DNA of 42,936 nucleotides from Oscillospiraceae bacterium (GTDB taxonomy: Bacteria; Bacillota; Clostridia; Oscillospirales; QAMX01): positions 1 to 42,936 of the forward strand of contig SVMB01000022.1 of assembly GCA_015067675.1 (NCBI GenBank). Direction: 5' to 3'. Made by a program: the position numbers and the translations under genes. Positions 1 to 8,634 of this stretch are shown here, piece after piece (positions within the stretch are counted from its first letter, which is position 1; each line of letters opens with the position of its first letter). The notes under the pieces are model-generated. The model saw only the letters and a program-made list of their open reading frames with translations. It had not been told where the DNA came from and did not search any database.

Positions 1-119
1 TCATGAACGGTCTGAAGAAGGCCGGTATCACCATGAACCGCAAGATGCTCGCCGAGATCGCCGTTTCCGACGCCGCCGCGTTCACCGCGCTGGTTGCCCA
101 GGCTAAGGCTGCTCTGTAA
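1..119 (+). CDS. rplT: 50S ribosomal protein L20, C-terminal end (partial)
   Basis: The frame entering the window at its left edge encodes the last 39 or so residues of L20, beginning Phe-Met-Asn-Gly-Leu-Lys-Lys-Ala-Gly and ending in the typical Ala/Lys-rich tail with TAA at 117-119. L20 is an early assembly protein of the large ribosomal subunit that binds 23S rRNA. The gene usually closes an infC-rpmI-rplT operon, which would lie to the left. Codons end mostly in C or G, as expected for a highly expressed gene in this genome. A strong terminator follows within 20 bases. Confidence 0.93.
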   Translation, partial: MNGLKKAGITMNRKMLAEIAVSDAAAFTALVAQAKAAL

Positions 120-136
120 GTTACAGACGATTTTCA

Positions 137-169
137 AAAGTCCTTCCGTGCATACGGAAGGACTTTTTT
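137..169 (+). terminator. Rho-independent terminator of the rplT operon
   Basis: A perfect 10-bp stem (GTCCTTCCGT at 140-149 with ACGGAAGGAC at 154-163) with a GCAT loop is followed by six T residues. It lies 20 bases after the rplT stop codon. Confidence 0.95.
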
Positions 170-181
170 CATGTATGGTAC

Positions 182-210
182 TTGTAATCGGAAAAACGGT
201 GTGAGATAAT
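182..210 (+). promoter_or_regulatory. Candidate sigma-A promoter for the GH2 gene
   Basis: TTGTAA at 182-187 and GATAAT at 205-210 are separated by 17 bases, just after the rplT terminator and about 60 bases before the GH2 start. The -35 box matches 4 of 6 consensus positions and the -10 box 5 of 6. Confidence 0.5.
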
Positions 211-271
211 GAGGATAGTGTACGCAGCGAAAGGTGAAATCATTTATCGCGGAAATGACGGAGGAACACCA

Positions 272-2041
272 ATGAAAACGACGGTTTCACTCAATGGCAC
301 ATGGAAATTTGCGCCGACACATGATCAGAAACCAAACAATAACCGCAATATGATTGATGCAGACACGCCTCTGTATGCTTATCCCTCTCTTAATCGGCGG
401 GATTGGGAGAGTGTTCCGGTTCCGGGTGTGTGGCAGAGATATGCGGAGAAGTACAGCATTTATGAAGGTGTGTGCTGGTTCTGCCGGGAGTTTACGCTGG
501 AGAATATGAATGCGGCTTCTCTAGTAAAGATTGTGTTCAAGGGTGTGAACTACCGCGCGGATGTGTACATCAACGGCAAATTTGCTGGCTCTCACGAATC
601 GGGCTACACCGAGTTTTCCTTTGATATCTCGGCTCTTGTGCAGGAAGGCAAAAACTTTATTGCCGTGCAGGTAGATAACCGGCCCATTATCGTTAAATGG
701 CCCAACGACTGGGGATACGGCGTATTCGGCGGCATCCATCGGGATGTGTTTGTGGAAGTGTACAGTGAAAGCAGCGTCTATGATGTCAGCGTCAACCCCA
801 ATTACGACGTGGAGAAAAAAACAGGCACTCTGAAAGTCAGCGGCAGGGTGATGGGAAGCGTTGGTGCTGTCAGTGTAAAGCTTGGCGGGGATATGCGGAA
901 GATTCCATGCTGCGACGGGAAGTTCTCGGCAGAGCTTGTCTATGACGGTGTGGAAACGTGGTCGCCCAAAACGCCGACGCTTTATGATCTGGAAATCTCC
1001 GCCGGGGAACAGATTTACAGGAAATGTCGGGTGGGCTTTCGCAATATTTGCTGCCGGGATCGGAAAATCCTGCTCAACGGCCGGGAATTTGTACTAAACG
1101 GCGCCTGCTACGTTTACGATTCGCCACGGTACGGTCTTGTGATGGACAGGGAACAGCTCAGGCAGGATCTGCTGAAGATGAAAGAAGCCAATGTGAACGC
1201 TGTGCGTACACACTATCCAATGTCTGATGATTTCTATGAACTGTGCGACGAGATGGGCTTTCTGGTTTGGATTGAGCCGAATATATACTGCAGCAAGCCC
1301 GCAGACGAACAAGTCAACACGGTATTCGGGCAGCAGGAGATGGCAGATGCAGCGGTCAGCATGACGCAGGAGATGGTTCTGGCGGCACAGACGTATGCCT
1401 GCGTTGCCATCTATGGTATTGGCAATGAATGCAATACTGATCATCCCGAAGCGGTGCCGTTTTTTGAGAGGATATCCGCTGCCGTGCGTGCTCTGGACAA
1501 CACCCGACCCATCGGATTTGCATCCCTGTACGGCCGTTGGCTGAAAAGCATCGTCAATGTGATCGATATCCTCGGCATCAACTCCTATTACGGTTGGTAT
1601 GGCACCATGTCTACCGTTGATATTGAGGATAAGCTGGAAATCGAAGACGGCCGTGTAAAAATGCGCAGGGTGGATGTTTCATCGCTGCACGAGTTGATTG
1701 TAAAAACAGCGAATGAGATACCGGAAGATATGCCGATCCTGTTGACGGAGTTTGGCGCGGATTCCGTACCGGGGTATTATTCCAGGGCCTGCGAATTCTG
1801 GAGCGAGAATTACCATGCCGAAGTGATACGGGCTGTAGTGAACTGCTCCCGTGAGCACGAAGAGGTTGTGGGCACGTTTGTATTTGCCTTTACCGATTAC
1901 AATGATCCATCCAAGCCAATGAATGGACGCTGGAACGGTTTGAATCTGAAGGGAATGCTGACTTACCACCGGGATTACAAGCTGCCGTTTTATGCGCTGC
2001 AGGAGGTATATGCGACGCCGACGGATTTGAAGTCTGTTTGA
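272..2041 (+). CDS. Glycoside hydrolase family 2 (beta-galactosidase/beta-glucuronidase-like)
   Basis: A 589-residue GH2 enzyme that should hydrolyse a terminal beta-linked sugar by a retaining mechanism. Visible parts are an N-terminal sugar-binding jelly roll (residues about 5-165, opening with SLNGTWKF), an immunoglobulin-like middle domain, and a C-terminal TIM barrel. The acid/base is Glu386 in GIGNE and the nucleophile is Glu493 in LTEFG. No signal peptide is seen, so it is probably cytoplasmic and acts on imported oligosaccharides. The start at 272 is chosen because GGAGG at 260-264 stands 7 bases upstream; an in-frame ATG at 209 has no such site and overlaps the promoter. At under 600 residues it is nearer the size of beta-glucuronidases than of LacZ, but the substrate cannot be read from the sequence. 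The GH106-like gene follows after 18 bases, so the two are likely cotranscribed. Confidence 0.9.
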   Translation: MKTTVSLNGTWKFAPTHDQKPNNNRNMIDADTPLYAYPSLNRRDWESVPVPGVWQRYAEKYSIYEGVCWFCREFTLENMNAASLVKIVFKGVNYRADVYINGKFAGSHESGYTEFSFDISALVQEGKNFIAVQVDNRPIIVKWPNDWGYGVFGGIHRDVFVEVYSESSVYDVSVNPNYDVEKKTGTLKVSGRVMGSVGAVSVKLGGDMRKIPCCDGKFSAELVYDGVETWSPKTPTLYDLEISAGEQIYRKCRVGFRNICCRDRKILLNGREFVLNGACYVYDSPRYGLVMDREQLRQDLLKMKEANVNAVRTHYPMSDDFYELCDEMGFLVWIEPNIYCSKPADEQVNTVFGQQEMADAAVSMTQEMVLAAQTYACVAIYGIGNECNTDHPEAVPFFERISAAVRALDNTRPIGFASLYGRWLKSIVNVIDILGINSYYGWYGTMSTVDIEDKLEIEDGRVKMRRVDVSSLHELIVKTANEIPEDMPILLTEFGADSVPGYYSRACEFWSENYHAEVIRAVVNCSREHEEVVGTFVFAFTDYNDPSKPMNGRWNGLNLKGMLTYHRDYKLPFYALQEVYATPTDLKSV

Positions 2042-2059
2042 CAGCAGGGGAGAAAAGGC

Positions 2060-4156
2060 ATGAACAGAGATATTTATCGTCCGCTCAGAATGGTGCATGA
2101 TGATTTCGGTTACCTGAAAGATGATAGTCTTGAAACCAAGTGCCGCTGCATCCGGGAGCGGATAGCGGGACTCAAAGCCAGGGGCTTTGGCGGCATTGTG
2201 ACCAATGTGGCCCATCAGGATTATCTGCAGGATCCTGTGGAATTTGCGCTGATGGAAGAAAAAGTACATGCCTGCCGGGAGTTGGGAATGCGGATGTGGC
2301 TTTATGACGAAGATGGCTGGCCAAGCGGTGCGGCCATTGACCTGACGGTCAGCGCAGATCCGGAGTGTCAGGCCCGCGCCTGTGCAATGGTGCTGCGGAT
2401 CCTCAAACCCGGTGAGAAAATGGAACTGCCGCTGCCTCGCGGCCATCTGAAGCTGCTGGGCGCTGTGTGTTACCTGATGGCGGGGGAGCGTCCCACGGAT
2501 GCGGAACTGCTGGCACCCCGCGCACGCTGTAATTCGCTGCCCGTCAGCTTCCATAATGACACCGATCAGAATCTGCTGTGTCTGTCCTTCTTTGAGCGCT
2601 ATGCGCTGGAAGAGACACAGGCGATGAACAACGGTTACGCCTGCCGCCGCTATATTGATGTCAGCGATCCGGAAGCCGTGCGTCTGTTTATCGAAAATAC
2701 CTATCGGCCCTATACGGCGCGTCTGCGCAAATACTATGCGGATTATGTGGGGGATGCGCGGGAGGATGCCGTCATCGAGGCGATCTTTACCGATGAACCG
2801 TCTTTTATGGGCGTCTACATCAATCACAATGAAGACGGCATTCATGGATATCTCATCCATGAGCCGGATCCGGATATGCCGCTGTATCCCATCGTCAACT
2901 GGGGACGCCATGTGGCAAACCGCTTCTTTGGCACCTATGGATATCGCCTGGAAGATGAGCTGACGGCGCTGTTTCTGGGACATGGCGAACATTTTCGGCA
3001 GGTACGCGAGGACTTTTACAGCCTCATGAGCACCATGTATGAGGAAGCGTTCTTCGTACAGTTGTCCAATTACTGCGCTTCGGTGGGCCTGAACTTCTCC
3101 GGCCATCTGCTGTTGGAGGATGAAATCAGCATGCATGCCATGTACGAGGGAAACTATTTCCGTCTCATGCGCCATATGCATATTCCCGGCTTTGACATTC
3201 TCAACGGCGTACCGGCGAGGGTGTTTGAGCAGGCGTTCACACCGCTGCTGCTGCGCAGTGTGGCGGAGCTCTATGGGAATAAACCGGTGATGGATGAGAC
3301 CGGCTCACAGGTGCAGGGCGGTAAAGTGAGCCCTGAGCAGATGTACTGCTCGCTGATGATGCAGCTGGCGCTGGGAGCGGATGTGTTCCACTCCTATTAT
3401 CCTGAGACCGACGATGAGGCAAAGAAGAAGGTGTGGGACGCTTTGACCCGGGCAAATCGGGCCATTTCCGGGAAAAGAGAGTCGGAAACGCTGCTTTATT
3501 ATCCCATTGAGACCGTCATGCAGTACCGCAAGCCATATCAGACAGGGATTGAAAACGACCATGGCAATTACTGCGGCTTCCGGGAACTGGATGACGTGTC
3601 TGATGAGAAGGTGTGTCGCTGCCAGCAGGAGCTGACTACGGTGCAGAATGCGATGCTTCACGCGCAGCATCCCTTCACCTATATCGACCGGGAGACGGCA
3701 GACCGGGAAGCCGGTAAGGGCTGGAAGAATTTCGTCATCACGCCCTGTGAAATTTCCGATGCCCTGATTACCACCATCCGTAAGCTTTCTGCCGGCGGCT
3801 GTCGGGTGATCTGGTATCGGGAAGCGGCGTGGACGACCTTTGCAGACAGCGAAAAGCGTCTGCCGCAGGAGGCGATGATCGTCAGATCACCGGAGGAGCT
3901 GCTGGCCGTCATCAGACCGGATGGTGCGCAGCTTTGCGCTGTGGATGGCAAGACTGAGGGCATTCTGATGCGCAGATCGGCACACTGCGTGCTGCTGGTC
4001 AATCACAGCGACGAGACAAAGAAGCTTTTCTGGAAGGGACGGCTTGACAGGATTCTGGATCCCTTTGCAGATGCGGCGATTTCCATGAAGAACACGGACG
4101 GCGGTGTCCGCTTTGAACTTGCAGGCTTCAGTGCAGCACTTTTGTATACCGAATAG
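2060..4156 (+). CDS. GH106-like TIM-barrel glycoside hydrolase (alpha-L-rhamnosidase-like)
   Basis: A 698-residue protein resembling the large group of GH106-like glycosidases annotated in gut Firmicutes. The N-terminal barrel carries the hallmark WLYDEDGWPSG at about residues 80-90. A second acidic motif, TDEP, is at 244-247 and is a plausible catalytic or substrate-binding element. The last 100 or so residues look like a beta-rich accessory domain. No signal peptide is present, so it is expected to act in the cytoplasm. It lies 18 bases after the GH2 gene, with a purine-rich GGGGAGAA site before the ATG. The pairing suggests sequential removal of two different sugars from one glycan. The family assignment rests on the motif; activity on rhamnosides is not proven, because related proteins act on other substrates. 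Confidence 0.65.
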   Translation: MNRDIYRPLRMVHDDFGYLKDDSLETKCRCIRERIAGLKARGFGGIVTNVAHQDYLQDPVEFALMEEKVHACRELGMRMWLYDEDGWPSGAAIDLTVSADPECQARACAMVLRILKPGEKMELPLPRGHLKLLGAVCYLMAGERPTDAELLAPRARCNSLPVSFHNDTDQNLLCLSFFERYALEETQAMNNGYACRRYIDVSDPEAVRLFIENTYRPYTARLRKYYADYVGDAREDAVIEAIFTDEPSFMGVYINHNEDGIHGYLIHEPDPDMPLYPIVNWGRHVANRFFGTYGYRLEDELTALFLGHGEHFRQVREDFYSLMSTMYEEAFFVQLSNYCASVGLNFSGHLLLEDEISMHAMYEGNYFRLMRHMHIPGFDILNGVPARVFEQAFTPLLLRSVAELYGNKPVMDETGSQVQGGKVSPEQMYCSLMMQLALGADVFHSYYPETDDEAKKKVWDALTRANRAISGKRESETLLYYPIETVMQYRKPYQTGIENDHGNYCGFRELDDVSDEKVCRCQQELTTVQNAMLHAQHPFTYIDRETADREAGKGWKNFVITPCEISDALITTIRKLSAGGCRVIWYREAAWTTFADSEKRLPQEAMIVRSPEELLAVIRPDGAQLCAVDGKTEGILMRRSAHCVLLVNHSDETKKLFWKGRLDRILDPFADAAISMKNTDGGVRFELAGFSAALLYTE

Positions 4157-4181
4157 GACGGAAATAACCGTTTATACGCTG

Positions 4182-4216
4182 AAAAACCGCTCTCCAATCA
4201 TTGGAGAGCGGTTTTT
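4182..4216. terminator. Bidirectional terminator between convergent operons
   Basis: A perfect 16-bp inverted repeat (4182-4197 and 4201-4216) starts with AAAAA and ends with TTTTT around a GC-rich core, with a 3-base loop. It lies between the GH106-like gene (+) and the GNAT gene (-) and should stop transcription in both directions. Confidence 0.92.
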
Positions 4217-4217
4217 G

Positions 4218-4922
4218 TCATGTCAGATCAATCCTATATCGGCAAAACTGCCTTTTTCCCTGCGTATACAGCGCATGTTCCATCGGGATATCGAAAATCC
4301 CATCAAAGGAAAGCCCTGCAATCTCGCAGGTACGGCGGGAAGCAGCGTTTTCCGGCACACAGCAGATGCTGACCTCCGGCATATTCCATGTCCGGGCATG
4401 AGTCAGCAGCAGCCTGACTGCACGCGCAGCATAATGATGACCGCGGAAAGCGGGGAAAACCGTGTAGCCGATGTGGCCGTTGACCATAAGTGACGGATGA
4501 TACCCGGTCCGCAGAGAACAGCTCCCCGCACGCTTCCCGGAGATGAAAAGATCGAAGTAATCGCAGGCGGTGAAGCCGCGGGCAATGTCGGGTGCGTCCC
4601 GCCGGGTACAGTGAAGGGATAGCTCGGCATCACGGAGTTCGGGGAGGACAGGCTGAAAGAACGCCGTATCGATGATGCGGTCTCTCAGACGCAGCCGGCT
4701 GATGCCGTACTGCGGCGGAATGAAGCGAAGCCAGGTGTCAAGGGTACCCGCGTCGCTGCCGGTGATTGTCAGGACGGGCTCCGGCGGCAGATCAGGATCA
4801 AACGTCTCACCGGTGAGCCGGTAATCTCCAATGATTTCCCCGGCGCGCTGCACAGTCCAGCGCCGGGAAGATACCTGATAGACGGCGGCATTATGCCGGT
4901 GATCCTGCCAGAGAAGCGTCAT
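4218..4922 (-). CDS. GNAT-family acetyltransferase with unrecognised N-terminal half
   Basis: A 234-residue protein. Residues about 140-225 form a GNAT acetyl-CoA-binding fold: a beta strand GHIGYTVFP, then a pyrophosphate-binding loop in the form FRGHHYAARA, then a helix and the typical VPENAASRRTCEIAGL strand-helix of the RimJ/RimL group. The first 110 or so residues do not match a fold I know; they contain several beta strands and may position the acceptor. The acceptor could be a protein N-terminus or an amine, but the sequence does not tell. The ATG overlaps the stop of the upstream membrane-protein gene (ATGA), indicating translational coupling. Confidence 0.75.
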   Translation of the reverse strand: MTLLWQDHRHNAAVYQVSSRRWTVQRAGEIIGDYRLTGETFDPDLPPEPVLTITGSDAGTLDTWLRFIPPQYGISRLRLRDRIIDTAFFQPVLPELRDAELSLHCTRRDAPDIARGFTACDYFDLFISGKRAGSCSLRTGYHPSLMVNGHIGYTVFPAFRGHHYAARAVRLLLTHARTWNMPEVSICCVPENAASRRTCEIAGLSFDGIFDIPMEHALYTQGKRQFCRYRIDLT

Positions 4923-5770
4923 CCTTCCAGAACCGCCAGAAGAGCTTCCTGTTCCTCAGGCAGGACGTTGAACACACCGGCGCTGCAGACGAAGATAAGC
5001 TGTCCTGCGCCGTTATCCTGCACGGTGATGGTCACGGGCCGGCCGGGCTGGTTGACAGCATAGAAATCCAGCGTGTACAGGGTTTCACCGGCGACGGGAT
5101 TACGGATGAAAGCGGCATGGTTGACGGCATCCGCTACCGTCCAATAATCCTCGGCGACGGTGGGATCGGCGGCGTTTTCCTCTTCGGTGAGCGGCAGCTC
5201 GAGATGCCGCTCGGTACCGTCGGCATCGGTGATCTTCAGGGTATCGTTGGTGACCCAGACGATGTGATTGGTGAAGTTATGCAGACGGGTTCCGGGCTCG
5301 TCGAAGAGCAGACGGCTGGGCGTCAGGTAGAGAAGGGGAACGGTCAGGATCGCGGCGCACAGGGCAAACGTACGGCGCATCTTTTCAGCGGAGATAGCCG
5401 TGCGCAGCGCGTATTTGAAGTTGAGGAAATAGGCAACGGCGCCGCCTGCAGCGATGCAGATGACGGTGAACAGCAGTGCAAAGACGTTGTCAAAGGGGTT
5501 GAAAGCGACCGGAGACGTGAGAAACTCATACCACCAGTCGTTGAAAGCTGCCTGAGAGAAGAACAGGAAAACGGTGGAGGCAAAGTAGGAAATAAAGGTG
5601 CAGAGGAGAACTTTCAGGAAGCTTTTCCTGAAAAAGGTCTTGAAATCGTCGAGCTTGAACACGCGGAAAAGGAAAAAGAGCACAACGCCTACGAGAAGCA
5701 GCAGCGACGGCAGCAGAAAGAGCCAGGAAACGGGGCTGATGATCATGAACCAGATAGGAGTAAAGGGCAT
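4919..5770 (-). CDS. Membrane protein with four predicted helices and a C-terminal soluble domain
   Basis: A 283-residue protein of unknown function. Hydrophobic segments at about residues 8-36, 52-74, 92-117 and 132-152 should span the membrane. They are followed by a polar, beta-rich domain of about 120 residues that probably lies on one face of the membrane and contains many acidic residues. No enzyme motif is visible. It is the middle gene of a three-gene minus-strand set: it starts 38 bases after the GH36-like gene and overlaps the GNAT gene by four bases. The grouping does not reveal a shared role. Confidence 0.7.
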   Translation of the reverse strand: MPFTPIWFMIISPVSWLFLLPSLLLLVGVVLFFLFRVFKLDDFKTFFRKSFLKVLLCTFISYFASTVFLFFSQAAFNDWWYEFLTSPVAFNPFDNVFALLFTVICIAAGGAVAYFLNFKYALRTAISAEKMRRTFALCAAILTVPLLYLTPSRLLFDEPGTRLHNFTNHIVWVTNDTLKITDADGTERHLELPLTEEENAADPTVAEDYWTVADAVNHAAFIRNPVAGETLYTLDFYAVNQPGRPVTITVQDNGAGQLIFVCSAGVFNVLPEEQEALLAVLEG

Positions 5771-5808
5771 GGATAGGTGACCGCCTTTCTTTCAGATTGG
5801 AGAATCGA

Positions 5809-7404
5809 TCAAAGGATAACCGCACCGTCGGTGAGGCTGTACCAGTCATAGGTATAAATCTGACCGTCGAAGAGGTACTGGCTGGGCGTGGAGTGCTGCA
5901 TCCAGTCCACGGCCTCGGAGGTGTTGCCGTGGCGTGCGCCGACGGCAAAAACCTCGCGGATGCGGTCGAGCTGCCGGTCAGTGAGAACTCCGGGCTTGAT
6001 AGAGGCAAACATGGAGCTGCCGGAACGGGCGACGCAGTCGAGGAAATCCAGATTGAGCTGATAAGAGGAATGCTCGGTGAAGGGAGCACAGTCGGCGTCG
6101 GTGAGGAAGAAGCGCCGGTTCTGGGGCTGACGGAAGGCCAGACAATTGATGCCTCTGCGGCGGGTGATATTCCAGTTGCTGCTGGTATCGTAGCCGGAGC
6201 GCTGGATCTGATGGATACCGGCGCAGAGATGGTTGTAGGTGTTGCAGCCCATGACAAGGGTATCGGGACCGGCAGCAGCCTGAATGGTGCGGTAAAGCTC
6301 CACATAGACCTGCGCGGTGGGCTTGGAGCGGTCATGAAGATGCCAGCCGTCAGGCGTCAGCTCCACGGTGTCGAAGTGCATCATGCCCATGAGATCAGGG
6401 CAGGAGAAGTCGTGCTTGATGAGACGGTAACCCCAGCCGACGATGCGGGAGACATCCTCGCGGATCTGGGCCAGTACCTCGGGATGGGAAGAATCGATGT
6501 ACTTTCCGACCATTCCGGGCTCGGGACGCTGGAGGAACCAGTCTTTCGGGATGCGCTCGATGGTCAGAAGCGGACGCATCCAGAGTCCGGGCAGACAGCC
6601 GCGGGCGGCGATCTCACCGGCCAGCTCCTGCATATTGCCCATGTAGCGGTTGCCGTGAGTCCAGGGACCGCCGATGTAGTCGCAGTCGCCGATGCGGTTG
6701 GGCTGCCAGCCGTCGTCCACGACCATGTAGGGGGCGTAGTCAAATCCGCCGGCGACACGGGCGGTCATCTCGGCGTCGGCGATGACGCTTTCGCGGCTGA
6801 TGTCACCGTAGGCGTAGTACCAGTTGTTGAGTCCAAAGACCGGACGGTCGGGGACGCTGGAATGCTGGCACATCATGGAGCAGAAAGCTTCACAGGCGGC
6901 AAAGGGACGCTCGCCTTCAATGCCTTCACGGGTGACGATGGAGCAGCAGGTCAGCGGGGCTTTCAGCTCCACACCGGCGCCGCCGGAACGAACATCCAGC
7001 GTCAGCGTGATACCCGCCGGGTCAAGCTGCCAGAAGCAGAAGGCATTGGGGGCGGTTCTGACGCCGTAGCTGTGGGTGAGCTCGCCGTCCCAGGTATGGA
7101 AGTACCAGTAGAGAGGCCTCTCGCCGATTACCGGATACCAGCCGAGATTGCCGTTGGCCACGCCCCAGGAATCGGTGAGCACGCGCTGCACGGAGCTTGC
7201 GTCCTCACGCCAGCGCAGACGCAGGCGCTTGACGGGAACATCTGCGGTGAGAACAACGTCTAATGCAGTACCGGTCAGAGGAAACTCCAGCCGGACTCCG
7301 CCGCCGGCAAAGGCAGAAGAAGCACGGTCCAGCTTGAAAAACGAATCGGCAGTCTGGGCATAGACTGCGTCGGGCGAACGGAGAATATCAAGAATGCGAT
7401 TCAT
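5809..7404 (-). CDS. GH36-like alpha-galactosidase (clan GH-D)
   Basis: A 531-residue retaining glycosidase. Residues 1-180 form a beta-rich N-terminal domain. The barrel begins at about 190 with GLNNWYYAYGD and continues with the substrate-binding VVDDGWQP (Asp230, Asp231). The nucleophile motif is LIKHDFS with Asp332, and the acid/base is Asp406 in RSGYDTSSNW. These match the clan GH-D pattern (K-x-D and R-x-x-x-D). The protein is shorter than classical GH36 enzymes of 700 or more residues, so it belongs to a compact subgroup whose substrate may differ from melibiose or raffinose. There is no signal peptide. The start has AAAGGTG upstream. It is the first gene of the minus-strand set that continues with the membrane protein and the GNAT gene. 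Confidence 0.82.
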   Translation of the reverse strand: MNRILDILRSPDAVYAQTADSFFKLDRASSAFAGGGVRLEFPLTGTALDVVLTADVPVKRLRLRWREDASSVQRVLTDSWGVANGNLGWYPVIGERPLYWYFHTWDGELTHSYGVRTAPNAFCFWQLDPAGITLTLDVRSGGAGVELKAPLTCCSIVTREGIEGERPFAACEAFCSMMCQHSSVPDRPVFGLNNWYYAYGDISRESVIADAEMTARVAGGFDYAPYMVVDDGWQPNRIGDCDYIGGPWTHGNRYMGNMQELAGEIAARGCLPGLWMRPLLTIERIPKDWFLQRPEPGMVGKYIDSSHPEVLAQIREDVSRIVGWGYRLIKHDFSCPDLMGMMHFDTVELTPDGWHLHDRSKPTAQVYVELYRTIQAAAGPDTLVMGCNTYNHLCAGIHQIQRSGYDTSSNWNITRRRGINCLAFRQPQNRRFFLTDADCAPFTEHSSYQLNLDFLDCVARSGSSMFASIKPGVLTDRQLDRIREVFAVGARHGNTSEAVDWMQHSTPSQYLFDGQIYTYDWYSLTDGAVIL

Positions 7405-7439
7405 ATCGGCACACCTTTCGAAAGAAAAAATACAAATTC

Positions 7440-7468
7440 ATTATAGCATACGGACAGGATAAAGTAAA
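7440..7468 (-). promoter_or_regulatory. Candidate promoter for the GH36-like operon
   Basis: On the minus strand, TTTACT (7463-7468) and a perfect TATAAT (7440-7445) are separated by 17 bases. The -10 box lies 35 bases before the GH36-like start codon. Confidence 0.65.
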
Positions 7469-7517
7469 CCGGAAATCCTGTCATCTAAGTAACGAAATTG
7501 TTAAAAAACAAAAGGTG

Positions 7518-7546
7518 TTGCAGTATTATACCGGCTGGTGTATAAT
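7518..7546 (+). promoter_or_regulatory. Sigma-A promoter for the RimJ/L-type GNAT gene
   Basis: TTGCAG at 7518-7523, a 17-base spacer and TATAAT at 7541-7546. The start codon follows 60 bases later. Confidence 0.8.
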
Positions 7547-7606
7547 AAAAACAGGAAAACCTGATTTTTTGTTCAGACCAGACCGTACCTGATAAAGGAG
7601 GACATC

Positions 7607-8173
7607 ATGCTGACGCATCAGCATACACAGCAGATCCGTACAGAGAGACTGCTGCTGCGCCGCTTTCGGGCGGAGGACGCGGAATCGATGTATCGCAACT
7701 GGGCATCGGATCCGGCGGTTGCGCTTTTTTTAAGCTGGGAGCCGCATAAGGATATAGAAGAAACGAAGAATGTGATCGCTCGCTGGATCGCAGCCTATGA
7801 GCAGCCGGACTATTACCATTGGGTGATCGAGCTGCCTGGGACCGGCGAGGTTATCGGCTCAGTGGAAGTGCATGAGCAGAGCGACCGGCACGAACGCTGC
7901 GAAATCGGCTACGTGCTGGCGCAGGCATACTGGGGAAACGGCCTGATGACCGAAGCGGTCGCGGCGGTAAGGGACTTTATGTTCATCGAGGTGGGATATA
8001 ATCGTATCCAGGCCAAGTATGACACGAAAAACCCGGCATCCGGCCGCGTTATGGTCAAGGCGGGGATGCAGTACGAGGGCACGCTCAAGCAGTACAAGAA
8101 ACGCGCCGACGGCAGCTTTGCAGACCTTTGCCTGTACTCAATTACTCAGGCGGAGTACAATGAAATCGTATAA
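7607..8173 (+). CDS. GNAT acetyltransferase, RimJ/RimL type
   Basis: A 188-residue single-domain GNAT protein. The N-terminus contains the family opening IRTERLLLRRF at about residues 10-20. The central strand CEIGYVLAQAYWGNGLMTEA includes the acetyl-CoA pyrophosphate loop, and the C-terminal half has the usual VKAGMQYEGTLKQY element. RimJ/RimL relatives acetylate the alpha-amino group of ribosomal or other proteins, but many act on small molecules or antibiotics, so the substrate stays open. The start is fixed by AAGGAGG seven bases upstream. The gene is monocistronic: it has its own promoter and a strong terminator 12 bases after the stop. Confidence 0.85.
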   Translation: MLTHQHTQQIRTERLLLRRFRAEDAESMYRNWASDPAVALFLSWEPHKDIEETKNVIARWIAAYEQPDYYHWVIELPGTGEVIGSVEVHEQSDRHERCEIGYVLAQAYWGNGLMTEAVAAVRDFMFIEVGYNRIQAKYDTKNPASGRVMVKAGMQYEGTLKQYKKRADGSFADLCLYSITQAEYNEIV

Positions 8174-8184
8174 GAAATGTTTTC

Positions 8185-8216
8185 AAACCTGCGTTTATAC
8201 GCAGGTTTGTTTTTTT
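8185..8216 (+). terminator. Rho-independent terminator after the GNAT gene
   Basis: A 10-bp stem (AAACCTGCGT at 8185-8194 with ACGCAGGTTT at 8199-8208) with a TTAT loop is followed by GTTTTTTT. Confidence 0.93.
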
Positions 8217-8279
8217 GCGTGCGTAAAACTCACTGCAATTGCATATACTGCAGGTACCAATCTCAAAAGGAGTCTGCAT

Positions 8280-8513
8280 ATGAAACGAAAAGATCCGAAT
8301 CTGGAAACCGACGCGCTGCCGGAGATGCTGCCCCAGGGACTGCGTGCACGCCTTGCACGGGATGAGGCGGCTGCGGCACATTTCATGCAGCTTTCGCAGG
8401 AGCAGCAGAACAGAGTGGTGGCTTATGTGCAGCAGGCCGCCGACGGAAATGAGGCCCGGACACGGGTTTTTGAGGCTGCCCGGATGCTGCACAGCGGCGA
8501 AATGACTCTCTGA
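8280..8513 (+). CDS. Small helical protein, YdeI/OmpD-associated-like
   Basis: A 77-residue, charged, almost entirely helical protein with no membrane segment. AAAAGGAG stands just before the ATG, so it is likely translated. The stretch from about residue 18 to 75, with alternating Ala, Arg and Glu and ending in an ARMLHSGE helix, resembles the short C-terminal helical part of YdeI/OmpD-associated proteins, where a run of the form LxxDxxAAxxFxxLxxxxQ precedes the end. That similarity is from memory and weak. It sits between a terminator and the coaX promoter, so it is probably expressed alone; no clear promoter is seen in the 60 bases before it. Confidence 0.55.
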   Translation: MKRKDPNLETDALPEMLPQGLRARLARDEAAAAHFMQLSQEQQNRVVAYVQQAADGNEARTRVFEAARMLHSGEMTL

Positions 8514-8558
8514 CGGTAAAATATGCCGGAAAACGGTGGAATTTGGGCAGTCATGCCC

Positions 8559-8586
8559 TTGCAGACTGGTCAATGTGTGGTATAAT
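8559..8586 (+). promoter_or_regulatory. Sigma-A promoter for coaX
   Basis: TTGCAG at 8559-8564, a 16-base spacer and TATAAT at 8581-8586, 49 bases before the coaX start codon. Confidence 0.8.
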
Positions 8587-8634
8587 GGTCAGAGAAGAAC
8601 AAGATTTATCTGATCGTACGGAGGAAATGGCAGC

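Noticed and set aside
1679-3181. Long minus-strand open frame across the GH2 and GH106-like genes
   Set aside because: It spans the boundary of two clear plus-strand genes and is His- and Ile-rich in a way typical of antisense frames.
5797-7263. Plus-strand open frame opposite the GH36-like gene
   Set aside because: Composition rich in Gly, Ala, Val and Asp without a recognisable fold; the opposite frame holds all catalytic motifs.
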